A DNA stretch of 36,855 nt from an uncultured bacterium (GCA_903921675.1 CAIXQW010000081.1:1-36855), one strand, 5' to 3'. Counted from the first letter of the stretch, positions 16,308-25,572 are shown. The notes: a model not told the origin generated them from the letters alone. Made by a program: numbers and translations.

Positions 16308-17159
16308 ATGTTTAAAAATTTTCTGAAAGATAAATTATTGATTGCAAAAATTAGAAATAGATTTATTCCTTCTGTGCAAATTGCCCAGCGCCAATTGTTT
16401 CATCAGTATCAATTGCAGGCAAGGCAAAATAGCTTGCCACCAATTGCGCAAACAGGTTTTAAAGTTTTTTCGCAGTTCGAGGAAGATGGAAAATTACTAT
16501 ACATTTTTTCTATCATTGGTATGGACAATAAAGTGTTTATAGAAATTGGTTCTGATGATGGTGTAAATAGTAATTCAGCAAATTTGTTTTTTAACTTTAG
16601 TTGGTATGGATTATTTATAGATGGCAATCCAAAAAGCATTGCAAGAGGTAGAAATTTTTATAGCAAGTATCCACACCCTTGGAATTACCAACCTACCTTT
16701 TTATGTGCAAAGGTTACCAAAGAAAATGTCAATCAGTTAATAGCAGATGCTGGATATAGTGGTGAAATTGGATTTTTATCTATAGATATAGATGGAAATG
16801 ATTATTGGATTTGGAACGCTTTAGAAGCAGTGCAACCCAAAGTAGTAATGATAGAAGTGCTAAATGAATTTGGTATGAATGATATTGTAGTGCCATATGA
16901 TGATAATTATGTTTTTCCTGGTAAGCATCCATTGTATCACAGTGCATCGCCAGTAGCTATGACCAAATTAGCCAATCGCAAAGGTTACAGATTGGTTGGT
17001 GCCAATGAATTAGGATTCAATTTTATTTATGTAAAAAACGGAATTGCAGATGATTTGATTCCAGAAGTAAGCGTAGAAAGTTTATTGCAACATCCATCCA
17101 ACAAAGATGGTTATCAAAAATTCCAAGAAATAAAAGATTGGGAATATGTAAAAGGGTGA
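16308..17159 (+). CDS. FkbM-like methyltransferase-fold protein
   Basis: The 283-residue soluble protein has a Rossmann-type SAM-binding pattern: VFIEIGSDDGVNSNS (about residues 75-89) resembles methyltransferase motif I, LFIDGNPKSI the acidic second strand, and FLSIDIDGNDYWIWNAL plus VVMIEVLNEFG the later strands. This layout resembles FkbM-type methyltransferases. Substrate and activity are unknown. FkbM-like proteins often modify sugars or lipids next to glycosyltransferases, but none is near it here, so the context gives no help. The gene stands alone between the IS remnant and a convergent lipoprotein gene. Confidence 0.6.
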   Translation: MFKNFLKDKLLIAKIRNRFIPSVQIAQRQLFHQYQLQARQNSLPPIAQTGFKVFSQFEEDGKLLYIFSIIGMDNKVFIEIGSDDGVNSNSANLFFNFSWYGLFIDGNPKSIARGRNFYSKYPHPWNYQPTFLCAKVTKENVNQLIADAGYSGEIGFLSIDIDGNDYWIWNALEAVQPKVVMIEVLNEFGMNDIVVPYDDNYVFPGKHPLYHSASPVAMTKLANRKGYRLVGANELGFNFIYVKNGIADDLIPEVSVESLLQHPSNKDGYQKFQEIKDWEYVKG

Positions 17160-17216
17160 ACTTATATGGCTAAGCAAGAAATATTTCTTGAAAAATAAGT
17201 AACATTGTAATTGAAG

Positions 17217-17897
17217 CTAATGGTTCACAACCAAAATGGCATCAGGAGAATATGTACCACTTTGGTTAGAAAATCCATTGACGTAAAGTGTATAAATAAC
17301 ACCTGGGTCTAAATAAACTAAAGCATTTTCAATAATAGTTGCATGATTGTAACTATTAGTTATGGATATTTTTTTTTCACCAGCTGAAAAATATTGATAA
17401 TTGGTGGCATGTTTGAATTTTATGTTATTAAAAAAATAAATATTTTCCGATGTTGCATTTATACATTCATTTGTGGACAAACAATTTACAATTCTTAATT
17501 GTGCCATATCTTTCTTAATTGGCAGGTGATTATCCTCTATAATAAAAGCATCAAAATTTCCTTGAGAATCACTTGCAAATAAAGAATAATGCGCATCTGG
17601 TTTAATCTCTTTGGTTTCTACAAATATTGATTCATCTGTTGTATATAGTTTGACTTCTATTTTTCGTTTACCTGGGTTGATATTAAGGTAATGAGAATTG
17701 CTTTTGAAATAATTGCCTACTTGCTGCTCTGTTGTATCATCTATCCAAATTCTTATACCTTTTACATTAGGTGAGGCATGCATAAGTTGCATCTGCGATA
17801 AATATTGATTTGTTGTTGGATAGGTTGTAACCAATTTAGTACAACTAATAAAACATAGTATGCAAATAAACAATGTATAATTGAAGATTATTTTCAT
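17217..17897 (-). CDS. DUF4397-like lipoprotein
   Basis: The 226-residue protein has a lipoprotein signal with the lipid-modified Cys at 19 (CFISC). The rest resembles DUF4397 proteins, which are built from Ig/transthyretin-like beta units. The visible repeat pattern is QLMHASPNVKGIRIWIDD and then AQLRIVNCLS, each followed by a strand on size or voltage of the ligand-free beta sandwich type (INPGKRKIEVKL; SAGEKKISITNS). It should be anchored to the outer membrane; function unknown. It lies downstream of ubiD on the same strand with a 107-base gap that contains a weak inverted repeat, so the two are probably separate units. Confidence 0.7.
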   Translation of the reverse strand: MKIIFNYTLFICILCFISCTKLVTTYPTTNQYLSQMQLMHASPNVKGIRIWIDDTTEQQVGNYFKSNSHYLNINPGKRKIEVKLYTTDESIFVETKEIKPDAHYSLFASDSQGNFDAFIIEDNHLPIKKDMAQLRIVNCLSTNECINATSENIYFFNNIKFKHATNYQYFSAGEKKISITNSYNHATIIENALVYLDPGVIYTLYVNGFSNQSGTYSPDAILVVNH

Positions 17898-17943
17898 AAA
17901 GTAAAAATAATTGATTATTGAATAGAATAGATTTTATAATTAT

Positions 17944-17977
17944 TATAGCCCTTCAATAATAAAGATATACGGGCTAT
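17944..17977 (-). terminator. Weak inverted repeat downstream of ubiD
   Basis: TATAGCCC (17944-17951) and GGGCTAT (17971-17977) can pair across a 19-base loop, 27 bases after the ubiD stop. The downstream sequence is AT-rich but not a clean U-tract, so terminator activity is uncertain. Confidence 0.35.
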
Positions 17978-18004
17978 GATTATTTTATCTTTTATTCAAG
18001 AGAA

Positions 18005-19843
18005 TTACCCCCATTTTTCCAAAACACCACCTTTCTTAAAATATGCATCTACCTTTTTTTCTACAGCAGCATCTTTTTCCAAAACTGGCGCATGATGCGG
18101 TTTAATTCTTGCATCTATTATTACAGGCCCCTTGCAGCCCCAATGTTTGTGATGTGTAAAAGCAGCAATGCCATATATATCATGGCTAGGATTACTTCTT
18201 GTAAATGTTATCCATAAAAAATTATTCATTTTATGTGCTACAAAACTAGCATCATCACACACTACAATTATAGCTACGTCTTGTAATGCATCCAAATGAT
18301 GTTCCAGCTGCTCATTTAAAATTATCATTTCTTTTGCAGCGCTTTCTGCAGTTGTATAGGCTTTGGTTTGCAAGGCAATTACACCAGGCATTGCCAATTG
18401 TGGATTTTCAAAATATTGCAAAGTTTTCAACGTATTAGGTATTGACGAAGCAAGATTTCTTATTTTATTGCCATAGGCAGCAAACACTACTTTGCTACCT
18501 GTGTTTAAGCCTGTACCGCTATAATCCAATGTATCAATACTTGTGTTTGTATAAAAGTGAATATCTCTATCTAAATGAATTCTTTCTAAAATATATCTCA
18601 GAAAGCCAAGTGGCTCTTGTGCATGCAATTGTTGCGTGTCATCTGCAGTTATAAATAAATATTTAGCTAAACTCAATTGGCCAGTACCTAATACATGATT
18701 TGCTATAGTAAGTATTTCTGCAGGCTGTTTGGTTTTATCATATGGTGTGTATCTTTCGCTTCCAATTGCAAATAGTAAAGGGTGCACACCAGCTGCATCT
18801 ACAGCATGCACTTCTTGCAAGCCAGGTATTTCTTGTTGTATAGCACTGCCTGTAATTTCATGAATCAATTGTCCAAAGCTAGTATCCTCTTGTGGTGGTC
18901 TGCCTACAACAGTAAATGGCCAAATGGCATCTTTTTTTGCAAATACTTTGTGTACATGCATCAATGGAAAATTATGTTGTAAGCTGTAATATCCTAAATG
19001 ATCTCCAAAGGGTCCTTCTGGTTTTGTAGCTGTACCATCCACGTATCCCGTAATGACGAAGTCGGCATCTGTACTAATGCAATAACCATCATCATACACA
19101 TACCTATATCGTCTAGCGCCTAGTAGTCCTGCAAAAGTCATTTCGCTAATGCCCTCTGGCAAAGGCATTACAGCACTTACAGCATGGCTTGGTGGACCAC
19201 CTACAAAGCAACTTACTTTGAGCGGCTGCCCCTTGTTGTTTGCTTTGGTTTGATGCACACCAATACCACGATGCAACTGATAATGCAAACCAATTTCTTG
19301 GTTAGTGGTATATTCATTGCCATTTAGCTGCACACGATACATACCCAAATTTGCTTTCATAATTCCGGGTGCATCTATATCTTCTGTATACACTTGAGGC
19401 AGTGTTACAAATGCGCCTCCATCTTTTGGCCAATGATGTATCAATGGTAAATCGCTAATAGCAATTTGCTGTTGCATCACAGGTTTGTTACTTGGGTTTT
19501 TGAGTGGTAATGCTTTTAATGCAGCTAGTGCCGATGAGAAATTTTTAATTGGATGTTTAATGGCTTTGATAGGGTCGGCTTTTAATTCTATAATTTGTTG
19601 CACCGCAGCCAATGTATCTCTAAAAATAAATTTGCTTCTGTCTAATGTGCCATAAATATTACTAGCTGCGCGAAATTTGCTACCCTTTACATTTTCAAAT
19701 AATATAGCTGGTCCTTGTGCTTCATACATGCGTAAATGTATAGATGCCATTTCTAAATAAGGATCTACTTCTTGCGAGATGCGCACCAATTGTTGGTGCT
19801 TCTCTAAATCTAATAAACACTGCTCTAAGGATGCATAAGCCAT
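18005..19843 (-). CDS. UbiD family decarboxylase
   Basis: The 612-residue enzyme belongs to the prenylated-FMN-dependent UbiD decarboxylases, which need a UbiX partner to make the cofactor. Family motifs are clear: GMYRVQLNGNEYTTNQEIGLHY split by strands near 250-275, HRGIGVHQ, and EGPFGDHLGYYS with the catalytic Glu region. Bacteroidota enzymes of this length are often assigned to menaquinone synthesis (MqnL-type, futalosine pathway), but the substrate cannot be fixed from sequence. The open frame extends 84 codons upstream across the divergent gene at 19968. I choose the ATG at 19843 (MAYASLEQCL), where similarity to the family begins. A TACTTTTA box lies four bases before it. Confidence 0.88.
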   Translation of the reverse strand: MAYASLEQCLLDLEKHQQLVRISQEVDPYLEMASIHLRMYEAQGPAILFENVKGSKFRAASNIYGTLDRSKFIFRDTLAAVQQIIELKADPIKAIKHPIKNFSSALAALKALPLKNPSNKPVMQQQIAISDLPLIHHWPKDGGAFVTLPQVYTEDIDAPGIMKANLGMYRVQLNGNEYTTNQEIGLHYQLHRGIGVHQTKANNKGQPLKVSCFVGGPPSHAVSAVMPLPEGISEMTFAGLLGARRYRYVYDDGYCISTDADFVITGYVDGTATKPEGPFGDHLGYYSLQHNFPLMHVHKVFAKKDAIWPFTVVGRPPQEDTSFGQLIHEITGSAIQQEIPGLQEVHAVDAAGVHPLLFAIGSERYTPYDKTKQPAEILTIANHVLGTGQLSLAKYLFITADDTQQLHAQEPLGFLRYILERIHLDRDIHFYTNTSIDTLDYSGTGLNTGSKVVFAAYGNKIRNLASSIPNTLKTLQYFENPQLAMPGVIALQTKAYTTAESAAKEMIILNEQLEHHLDALQDVAIIVVCDDASFVAHKMNNFLWITFTRSNPSHDIYGIAAFTHHKHWGCKGPVIIDARIKPHHAPVLEKDAAVEKKVDAYFKKGGVLEKWG

Positions 19844-19847
19844 AGTG

Positions 19848-19855
19848 TAAAAGTA
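19848..19855 (-). promoter_or_regulatory. -7-like box directly upstream of the ubiD start
   Basis: Minus-strand TACTTTTA fits TAnnTTTN and is separated from the ATG at 19843 by four bases, so the transcript would start at or near the start codon. No -33 TTG was found. Confidence 0.35.
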
Positions 19856-19956
19856 ATAGATTGGGTAGTAAAATAGGTATGATAAAAAATAGAATAGATG
19901 TGGGATAGGGTTTGGTGATAGTATAATTCTAATACTTAAATAATCAATTTTCCCCT

Positions 19957-19964
19957 TACTTTTG
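19957..19964 (+). promoter_or_regulatory. -7 box directly upstream of the beta-barrel gene start
   Basis: TACTTTTG matches TAnnTTTG and ends three bases before the ATG at 19968. The ATG is supported independently by the signal peptide it begins, so this is a leaderless-transcript candidate. Confidence 0.45.
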
Positions 19965-19967
19965 TGA

Positions 19968-20771
19968 ATGCTTAAATTTGCTTTAATATCAATTTCATTC
20001 CTTTCAATTACCAATATTGTTAGTGCCAAAAAAACAAAGCATACCTCAATGTATTTTAGTTGGGGATATAACAGAGATATATATTCTCCAAGCAATGTAC
20101 ATTTTGTAAACCTAGAGAAATATGATTTTACTGTACATCAATTGAAGGCTACAGACAGGCCTAGTTTTAGTTGGAACGATTTAAAGCAAAATGTCAATTA
20201 TATTATAGAACCCACTATTCCGCAGTATCAATATCGCATTGGCTATTTTTTAAACAAACAAAAAACAAAAAGTATAGAAATTAATTTCGATCATACTAAA
20301 TACGTATCTGTAGATAACCAAATAGCTAGAGTTAGTGGCACTATTAATGGAGTTGCAATTGATAGAGAAATGATTCTACGACCCGATTCTTTTCTGCACT
20401 TTGAGCATACCAATGGTGCAAATTTTATGATGATAAATCATGCACAGCAATTTGCATTATTAAGTAAATATAAGTTTGCAAAAAATAAATTGAAGCTTGT
20501 GGCAAAAGCTGGTGTAGGTATTGTAATTCCTAAAACAGATGTAACTTTATTTGGAAAAAGGCTAGATAATAAATTTCATATTGCAGGTTATGTAACAGGT
20601 ATAGAAACAGGCTTAAGATATTTTTTTACAAAAAAGTTTTATTTAGAATATACTGGCAAAATTGCTTTTGCAAATTATGTAAATGCATTGACAATGGAAG
20701 GAGGTAGAGCCAACCACTCCTTTTTTGCTTTTGAAAGATTGGGTAGTATAGGCTATTGTTTTAATTTCTAA
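19968..20771 (+). CDS. Probable outer-membrane beta-barrel protein
   Basis: The 267-residue protein begins with a signal peptide (about residues 1-20, ending SISFLSITNIVSA). Mature sequence alternates polar and hydrophobic residues in segments typical of beta-strands, with aromatic girdle residues (YFSWGYNRDIY, YQYRIGYFL, KLKLVAKAGVGIVI, TGLRYFF, FYLEYTGKIAFANY). It ends with a Phe (GYCFNF), as outer-membrane barrels usually do. No specific family is recognised; it could be a small porin-like or OmpA-barrel-like protein without a peptidoglycan domain. It is divergent from ubiD with 124 bases between starts and convergent with the M28 peptidase gene, 12 bases from its end. Confidence 0.6.
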   Translation: MLKFALISISFLSITNIVSAKKTKHTSMYFSWGYNRDIYSPSNVHFVNLEKYDFTVHQLKATDRPSFSWNDLKQNVNYIIEPTIPQYQYRIGYFLNKQKTKSIEINFDHTKYVSVDNQIARVSGTINGVAIDREMILRPDSFLHFEHTNGANFMMINHAQQFALLSKYKFAKNKLKLVAKAGVGIVIPKTDVTLFGKRLDNKFHIAGYVTGIETGLRYFFTKKFYLEYTGKIAFANYVNALTMEGGRANHSFFAFERLGSIGYCFNF

Positions 20772-20783
20772 TCGTTTTACTTT

Positions 20784-22433
20784 TTACTCAAACACTACAT
20801 TCATTTCTAGTTCTTCTTTGGCACGCAATACTTTTACTTTTGTAGCATCTCCTTTTTTAAATTTGCTAAGGGCCACCATATAACTTTGCATATCTAATAT
20901 TTTATAATCACCAAGCTGTGTGATAATATCGCCTGCTTTCATGCCTGCTTTGCTACCTACTTTACCATCTGTAATACCATCTGCACGAACTCCATTGCCA
21001 CTAAAAGTATAGTCGGGCATAATGCCAAGTGTTACTTTAAAACCAACCCCATCCATTTTCTTTTCGCGAGTTTTAGTAAATGCTAATTTGTCTTTTTTAT
21101 TCAACTCGCCAATTAATTTATAGATGTAGCTTACCAATTTTTCTTCGCCTACAAAATTAATTTTATCTGCATCATCACTTGGTTTATGATAGTCGGAATG
21201 CAAGCCTGTAAAGAAAAATAATACAGGAATATTTTTCATATAAAAACTTGTATGGTCGCTTGGCCCAATACCAGCACTATCGTATTTAGGAGTAAAAAAT
21301 GGTTTGCTTTTTTCTATTATAGGTACAAAGCTAGGAGATGTTCCTACACCACCTACTGTGATGGATTTTTTTGTTTCATCATAGCGGCCAAGCATATCTA
21401 TGTTTACCATGTAGTTTGCCTTTTCTAGCAATTCGCTATTCATTTCTGTAAATTTTTTACTACCATATAATCCTAATTCTTCTCCACTAAAAGATAGCAA
21501 CATGTAGTTGTTGTTTTTAAAAGGTTTTGTTTTTAGCATTTCTGCCAAGGTTAGCATAGCAGCTACACCACTTGCATTATCATCGGCACCATTATGTATT
21601 TGTGGTTCTTTGCCTGCAAACAAGCTGTTGTGGTCTTCTCCATAACCAAGATGGTCGAAATGCGCACCAATAATCACTGTTGTAGGACTTCCATTATCTA
21701 TGAATCCTCCTACATTTCTACCTTCACGTATATTATCTTCTATTTGTATATTACCATAAAAGTCTATCCAATCTGCTTTTAATTTTGGTTGAATATATTT
21801 TTGCACAGCTTCGTAATTTACAAACACTACTATCTGTGAAAAACTTTGAGAAGATTTTGCTTTTGGGTCAAATGCATAATCGTGTTCTGCATCTATATCA
21901 TTATAATAAATAATTCCTTTTGCGCCATTCTCTATTAGTTCAGTTGTTTTTTTTTCATACTCGGCTAGTGCTTCGTCATGTGGGCTGCTTAATAATTTTT
22001 TTGTAACAGTACTAATTGGCACCAATGCAAAACTACCTTGTTCATTTACTTTCGGCAACACCAATTCACTCATTTGACCATTACCACTAAAAGGCATTGG
22101 TACAAATTGTTTGGTACCTAATGTATCTGTAAAAATTGCTAATATAGTATTATCACTTAATTGCTTGCCTGTAACTACTTTGTAAGTTTGTAAATAATTT
22201 TCTTTCCAAAGTGGAGTAATGCCTATTGCCTTCATTCTGTCTGCAATATATTGTGCAGCTATTTTTTCTCCCATACTACCTGTGCGACGACCTTCTAATT
22301 TGTCGCTTGCCAAAAACTCAATATCTGTTTTTATTTGTGCGACTCTTTTGGCAGTATTTTTTTTATTGTTTTTTGCAACAATTGGCGATGCTGTAATTAC
22401 AATTGCAAATGCAATTAATGATAGGTATTTCAC
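20784..22433 (-). CDS. M28 family aminopeptidase with PDZ domain
   Basis: The 549-residue exported zinc peptidase has a signal peptide (about 1-20), a protease-associated-like insert (about 95-245) and an M28 catalytic domain (about 250-445). Expected zinc-site residues are present: His258 in GAHFDH, Asp284 in NGADDNASG, the catalytic Glu318 with ligand Glu319 in SGEELG, Asp346 in NIDMLGR, and His416 in SDYHKPSDD. A C-terminal PDZ domain (about 470-545) contains KAGMKAGDII. It probably trims peptides in the periplasm or outside the cell; PDZ-bearing M28 enzymes are frequent in Bacteroidota. Nothing appears missing. A GATATTTG sequence near 22452 is one base off the -7 consensus. Confidence 0.92.
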   Translation of the reverse strand: MKYLSLIAFAIVITASPIVAKNNKKNTAKRVAQIKTDIEFLASDKLEGRRTGSMGEKIAAQYIADRMKAIGITPLWKENYLQTYKVVTGKQLSDNTILAIFTDTLGTKQFVPMPFSGNGQMSELVLPKVNEQGSFALVPISTVTKKLLSSPHDEALAEYEKKTTELIENGAKGIIYYNDIDAEHDYAFDPKAKSSQSFSQIVVFVNYEAVQKYIQPKLKADWIDFYGNIQIEDNIREGRNVGGFIDNGSPTTVIIGAHFDHLGYGEDHNSLFAGKEPQIHNGADDNASGVAAMLTLAEMLKTKPFKNNNYMLLSFSGEELGLYGSKKFTEMNSELLEKANYMVNIDMLGRYDETKKSITVGGVGTSPSFVPIIEKSKPFFTPKYDSAGIGPSDHTSFYMKNIPVLFFFTGLHSDYHKPSDDADKINFVGEEKLVSYIYKLIGELNKKDKLAFTKTREKKMDGVGFKVTLGIMPDYTFSGNGVRADGITDGKVGSKAGMKAGDIITQLGDYKILDMQSYMVALSKFKKGDATKVKVLRAKEELEMNVVFE

Positions 22434-22986
22434 GCAGAAAAATTATTTTAGCAAATATCTGATAATAAATTTAAAGATAATAGAATTAAAGTTTATTTAT
22501 CATAGTAAATTAAATATTAATGAATTAGGGTTATTAAGTAGGAGTGGTAGAAGTATCAAATATTTACATTTCGGCAAAAATAAATTGGATATTTAAATGT
22601 GAGTTGGTTTTAAGATGATTCACTATTCTGGTAGATTTCTATAAATTTCATCAAGAGGATAAAGACTTTTTGTAATATGTTCTGTAAAAAAAATTGAATG
22701 AATAAATTTTGAGGTTTTTGCAGCTATCGCATCTGTGATAATAGTTGTGCTTTATATATAGGATGCAATTTTTTCTCACAATTCAGTTATAAGAATATAC
22801 AACCGTTTACTAATAAATCTAATTTTTAATTCGCGTTTAAATTCGTTTTAGCTTTACCCCAAAAATTTTACTAAATGTAATTTAATGCAATGTCCTTAAT
22901 TTCTTCATCTTTAGAAAATAACACTCACTTAAAATCACCTATTTGTTTAGCCCAATCCACCTTATATTTGCGTAAATTTTACAATA
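22434..22986. other. Long intergenic stretch before gcvT
   Basis: Apart from the gcvT promoter at 22942-22970 I see no gene here. A 42-codon minus-strand frame ending at 22623 looks protein-like but unassigned. No glycine riboswitch features are visible, and the transcript leader predicted from the promoter is too short to hold one. The sequence is AT-rich with no strong hairpin. Confidence 0.5.
22942..22970 (+). promoter_or_regulatory. Promoter of gcvT (TTTG-N17-TATATTTG)
   Basis: TTTG at 22942-22945 and TATATTTG at 22963-22970 with 17 bases between them give one of the best matches in the window to the Bacteroidota primary promoter. The ATG follows 16 bases later, and the promoter should also serve the beta-lactamase-like gene downstream. 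Confidence 0.7.
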
Positions 22987-24081
22987 ATGTTTAATACTCC
23001 TTTTACAAAACAACACATTGCCCTTGGTGCAAAAATGGCAGAATTTGCTGGCTACAATATGCCGATATCTTACACAGGCATTAACGACGAACATGCAGCG
23101 GTGCGCACCAAAGCTGGTTTATTTGATGTAAGCCATATGGGGGAATTTATTTTAAAAGGAGAACATGCTTTAGATTTAATCCAACGCATTACCAGCAATG
23201 ATGCTAGTAAATTAGTAGATGGTCAGGCACAATATTCTTGCTTTCCAAATGCTACAGGTGGTATAGTAGATGATTTGTTGGTATATTGTATAGCGCAAAA
23301 TAAAACTTATATGCTAGTAGTAAATGCAAGTAATATAGATAAAGATTGGAATTGGGTAAGTAGCCATAATACCAATAATGTAGAGATGCACAACATCAGT
23401 GAAAAAACTGGTTTATTAGCATTGCAAGGACCAAATGCAATTAAAATTGCACAACAGCTAACAGATATGGATTTAGTAAATTTAAAATACTACACATTCG
23501 TAAAAGGAAAATTTGCTGATGTAGAAAATGTATTGGTAAGTGCTACTGGCTATACTGGTGCTGGTGGTGTAGAAATTTATTTCGAAACTACAGATACTAG
23601 TGCTGCTGAAAAAATATGGAATGCAATATTTGCAGTTGGCGAGCCGCATGGCCTTAAACCTGCAGGACTTGGTTGCCGCGATACTTTGCGTTTAGAAATG
23701 GGTTTTTGCTTATTTGGTAATGATATAGATGATACTACTAGTCCATTAGAGGCTGGCCTAGGTTGGATAACAAAGTTTACTAAAGAGTTTACTAATAGCG
23801 AACATTTTGCAGCACAAAAAGCAGTAGGCTTGCAACGTAAATTGGTAGGTATAGAAATGATAGACAAAGGTATTCCACGCCATGGTTACAAAATGAAAAA
23901 TGCGGAAGGTGTAGAAATAGGTGTTGTAACTAGCGGTACACAAAGCCCCAGTTTGAATAAAGCAATTGGAATGGCTTATTTAGTAGCAGGTAGCAATGCT
24001 TTAGATACAGAAGTATTTGTGGAAGTACGCGATAAATTATTAAAAGCTAAAGTAGTTAAATTACCTTTTTACCAAGCATAA
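22987..24081 (+). CDS. gcvT: Glycine cleavage system aminomethyltransferase (T-protein)
   Basis: GcvT transfers the methylene group from aminomethylated H-protein to tetrahydrofolate and releases ammonia (EC 2.1.2.10). The 364-residue length fits. Family features are intact: [20 protein letters not shown] at the N-terminus, [11 protein letters not shown], the folate-site Asp region in [32 protein letters not shown] with the substrate-binding Arg, and the C-terminal barrel [10 protein letters not shown] to [20 protein letters not shown]. The other glycine-cleavage genes (gcvH, gcvP) are not in the window, which is usual for Bacteroidota where they are scattered. The next gene starts 3 bases after the stop, so the two are probably one transcript. 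Confidence 0.96.
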   Translation: MFNTPFTKQHIALGAKMAEFAGYNMPISYTGINDEHAAVRTKAGLFDVSHMGEFILKGEHALDLIQRITSNDASKLVDGQAQYSCFPNATGGIVDDLLVYCIAQNKTYMLVVNASNIDKDWNWVSSHNTNNVEMHNISEKTGLLALQGPNAIKIAQQLTDMDLVNLKYYTFVKGKFADVENVLVSATGYTGAGGVEIYFETTDTSAAEKIWNAIFAVGEPHGLKPAGLGCRDTLRLEMGFCLFGNDIDDTTSPLEAGLGWITKFTKEFTNSEHFAAQKAVGLQRKLVGIEMIDKGIPRHGYKMKNAEGVEIGVVTSGTQSPSLNKAIGMAYLVAGSNALDTEVFVEVRDKLLKAKVVKLPFYQA

Positions 24082-24084
24082 TTT

Positions 24085-24906
24085 ATGAAAAAATATATTT
24101 GTAACGTTATTGTAGCAATTGTAGTAATGATAATTGCTTTTTCTTCTTGCGAAAGAAATAATATAGAAGAGCGCAAAGACTGGGCAGCTATTTATAAAAA
24201 GCATGGCGTAGATTCTGCTTGTTTTGAATTGGTAGAACATAGCAAAGAAAGAGTGTATTATTACAACAAGGCAAGAGGAAATACTCGCATGAGTCCTGCA
24301 AGTACATTTAAAATTATGGCTAGCTTAATAGCTCTTGAAACAAGTGTAGCACCTGACGAAGATTTAATAATAAAATGGGATGGAGTAAAAAGGCCACAAG
24401 AGCAATGGAATAAAGATATGAATATGCGCGAAGCTTTTAAAGTAAGCTGCGAGCCGTATTATAAAGAGTTGATGAAAAGAGTTGGCACCACAGAAATAAA
24501 GCGATGGTTGGATAGTACTGAATATGGTAATATGCAAATTGGCAATAATGTAGAAACATTTTGGACAGATAATAGCCTGCAAATTACTCCTGATGAGCAA
24601 TGTGGTTTTTTAAAAAAATTATATTTTGATGATTTGCCTTTTAGCAAGAGAACAATGCGTATTGCAAGAAGCCTTATGCTGCAAGAAGAAACTAAAGACT
24701 ATCGTTGGTATTATAAATCTGGCACTGCTGTAAGTGATACCATGCAAATGGCTTGGCTAGTAGGGTTCGTAGAAGATAGCACCAATCATCCATATTTCTT
24801 TGCCAATAATTTTTCTACAAAAGATACTGCTATCAATATCAAAGATTTAAGAATGCAGATTACAAGAGAAATTTTTCAAACAAAAGGTCTCTTGCGCGAT
24901 AAATAA
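24085..24906 (+). CDS. Class D beta-lactamase-like lipoprotein (OXA-type fold)
   Basis: The 273-residue protein carries a lipobox (AFSSC, Cys22), suggesting it is anchored in the cell envelope. The rest is OXA-like: nucleophile motif STFK at 73-76 preceded by NTRMSPA, WDGVKRPQEQWNKDM, YGN at 147-149 followed by the NMQIG strand, and KSGT at 211-214 equivalent to KTG. The usual second motif S-x-V is S-C-E at 121-123 (KVSCEPYYKEL), so the hydrophobic residue normally next to the carboxylated lysine appears replaced by Glu. This may alter or abolish hydrolysis of beta-lactams. A penicillin-binding or BlaR-sensor-like role is an alternative. It sits three bases after gcvT, with no regulator of resistance nearby. 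Confidence 0.85.
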   Translation: MKKYICNVIVAIVVMIIAFSSCERNNIEERKDWAAIYKKHGVDSACFELVEHSKERVYYYNKARGNTRMSPASTFKIMASLIALETSVAPDEDLIIKWDGVKRPQEQWNKDMNMREAFKVSCEPYYKELMKRVGTTEIKRWLDSTEYGNMQIGNNVETFWTDNSLQITPDEQCGFLKKLYFDDLPFSKRTMRIARSLMLQEETKDYRWYYKSGTAVSDTMQMAWLVGFVEDSTNHPYFFANNFSTKDTAINIKDLRMQITREIFQTKGLLRDK

Positions 24907-25155
24907 AAATTGTTAAAAATGAAGCATAAATATTTTTTTGCTTTACCACTTTTTTAATGATAATGAACAAATATGCAGTTGCGTATACTTTATTATCTGC
25001 AGATACAAGTTTAAAGGTATTTCATACTTTCCCTGCTATTAAAATTGAATGTACTTTCTCTATTAATGATATTATTAATCGGACCCAAAAAAAGTAGCAT
25101 TTTTTTTACTTCTAGGAAATATAACGTTTAACATTCCATTCAATAAAATTATTTC

Positions 25156-25163
25156 TATCTTTA
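25156..25163 (+). promoter_or_regulatory. -7-like box close to the MerR gene start
   Basis: TATCTTTA fits TAnnTTTN, ending seven bases before the ATG at 25171. The -33 element is not visible. Confidence 0.35.
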
Positions 25164-25170
25164 CCTCACT

Positions 25171-25572
25171 ATGGCACAGCTCGATTTATTTGCGCAGTTG
25201 GAAGAAGAAATTCAAATCCAAAACCAAAAGGTAATTACACCAGAGGTAAGTGAGCGCTTGTACCATAGCATTACGCAGGTAGCAAGCATGTTTCAGGTAA
25301 ATACAAGTTTATTGCGTTTTTGGGAAAAAGAATTTCCTCAAATTAAATTGCGCAAAAATGGTAAAGGAGACAGATTGTACACAAAAGAAGATATTCAACT
25401 AATTGGTACTATTCATTACCTTACCAAACAACGAAAATTTACATTAGAAGGCACAAGAGAATATTTAAAAAAAGATAAAAAAACCGTAGAAAACGAAACC
25501 GAAATTGTGCAGAGCCTTTTACAAGTAAAACAATTTTTATTAGACATTAAAAAATCATTATCAGCATTATGA
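25171..25572 (+). CDS. MerR family transcriptional regulator
   Basis: The 133-residue DNA-binding protein has a MerR-type winged helix-turn-helix (about residues 30-85): ITQVASMFQVNTSLLRFWEK is the two-helix part and GDRLYTKEDIQLIGTIHYL the wing. Effector-binding domain and metal-binding Cys are absent, and the protein ends with a short helical stretch, a form widespread in Bacteroidota as a housekeeping-type MerR. Its target and inducer are unknown. The stop codon overlaps the start of the next gene in an ATGA arrangement (25569-25572), a sign of translational coupling with the thioredoxin-like protein. Confidence 0.88.
   Translation: MAQLDLFAQLEEEIQIQNQKVITPEVSERLYHSITQVASMFQVNTSLLRFWEKEFPQIKLRKNGKGDRLYTKEDIQLIGTIHYLTKQRKFTLEGTREYLKKDKKTVENETEIVQSLLQVKQFLLDIKKSLSAL

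Noticed and set aside
18005-20095. Longer UbiD reading frame starting inside the divergent gene
   Set aside because: The extra 84 residues are hydrophobic low-complexity, overlap the beta-barrel gene and do not resemble the family; the ATG at 19843 is preferred.
22434-22986. Glycine riboswitch upstream of gcvT
   Set aside because: The promoter at 22942-22970 leaves a leader of less than 20 bases, and no paired glycine-aptamer motifs are visible.
24907-25170. Terminator after the OXA-like gene
   Set aside because: Only a five-base stem near 24920-24945 without a clean U-tract; not reported as a feature.
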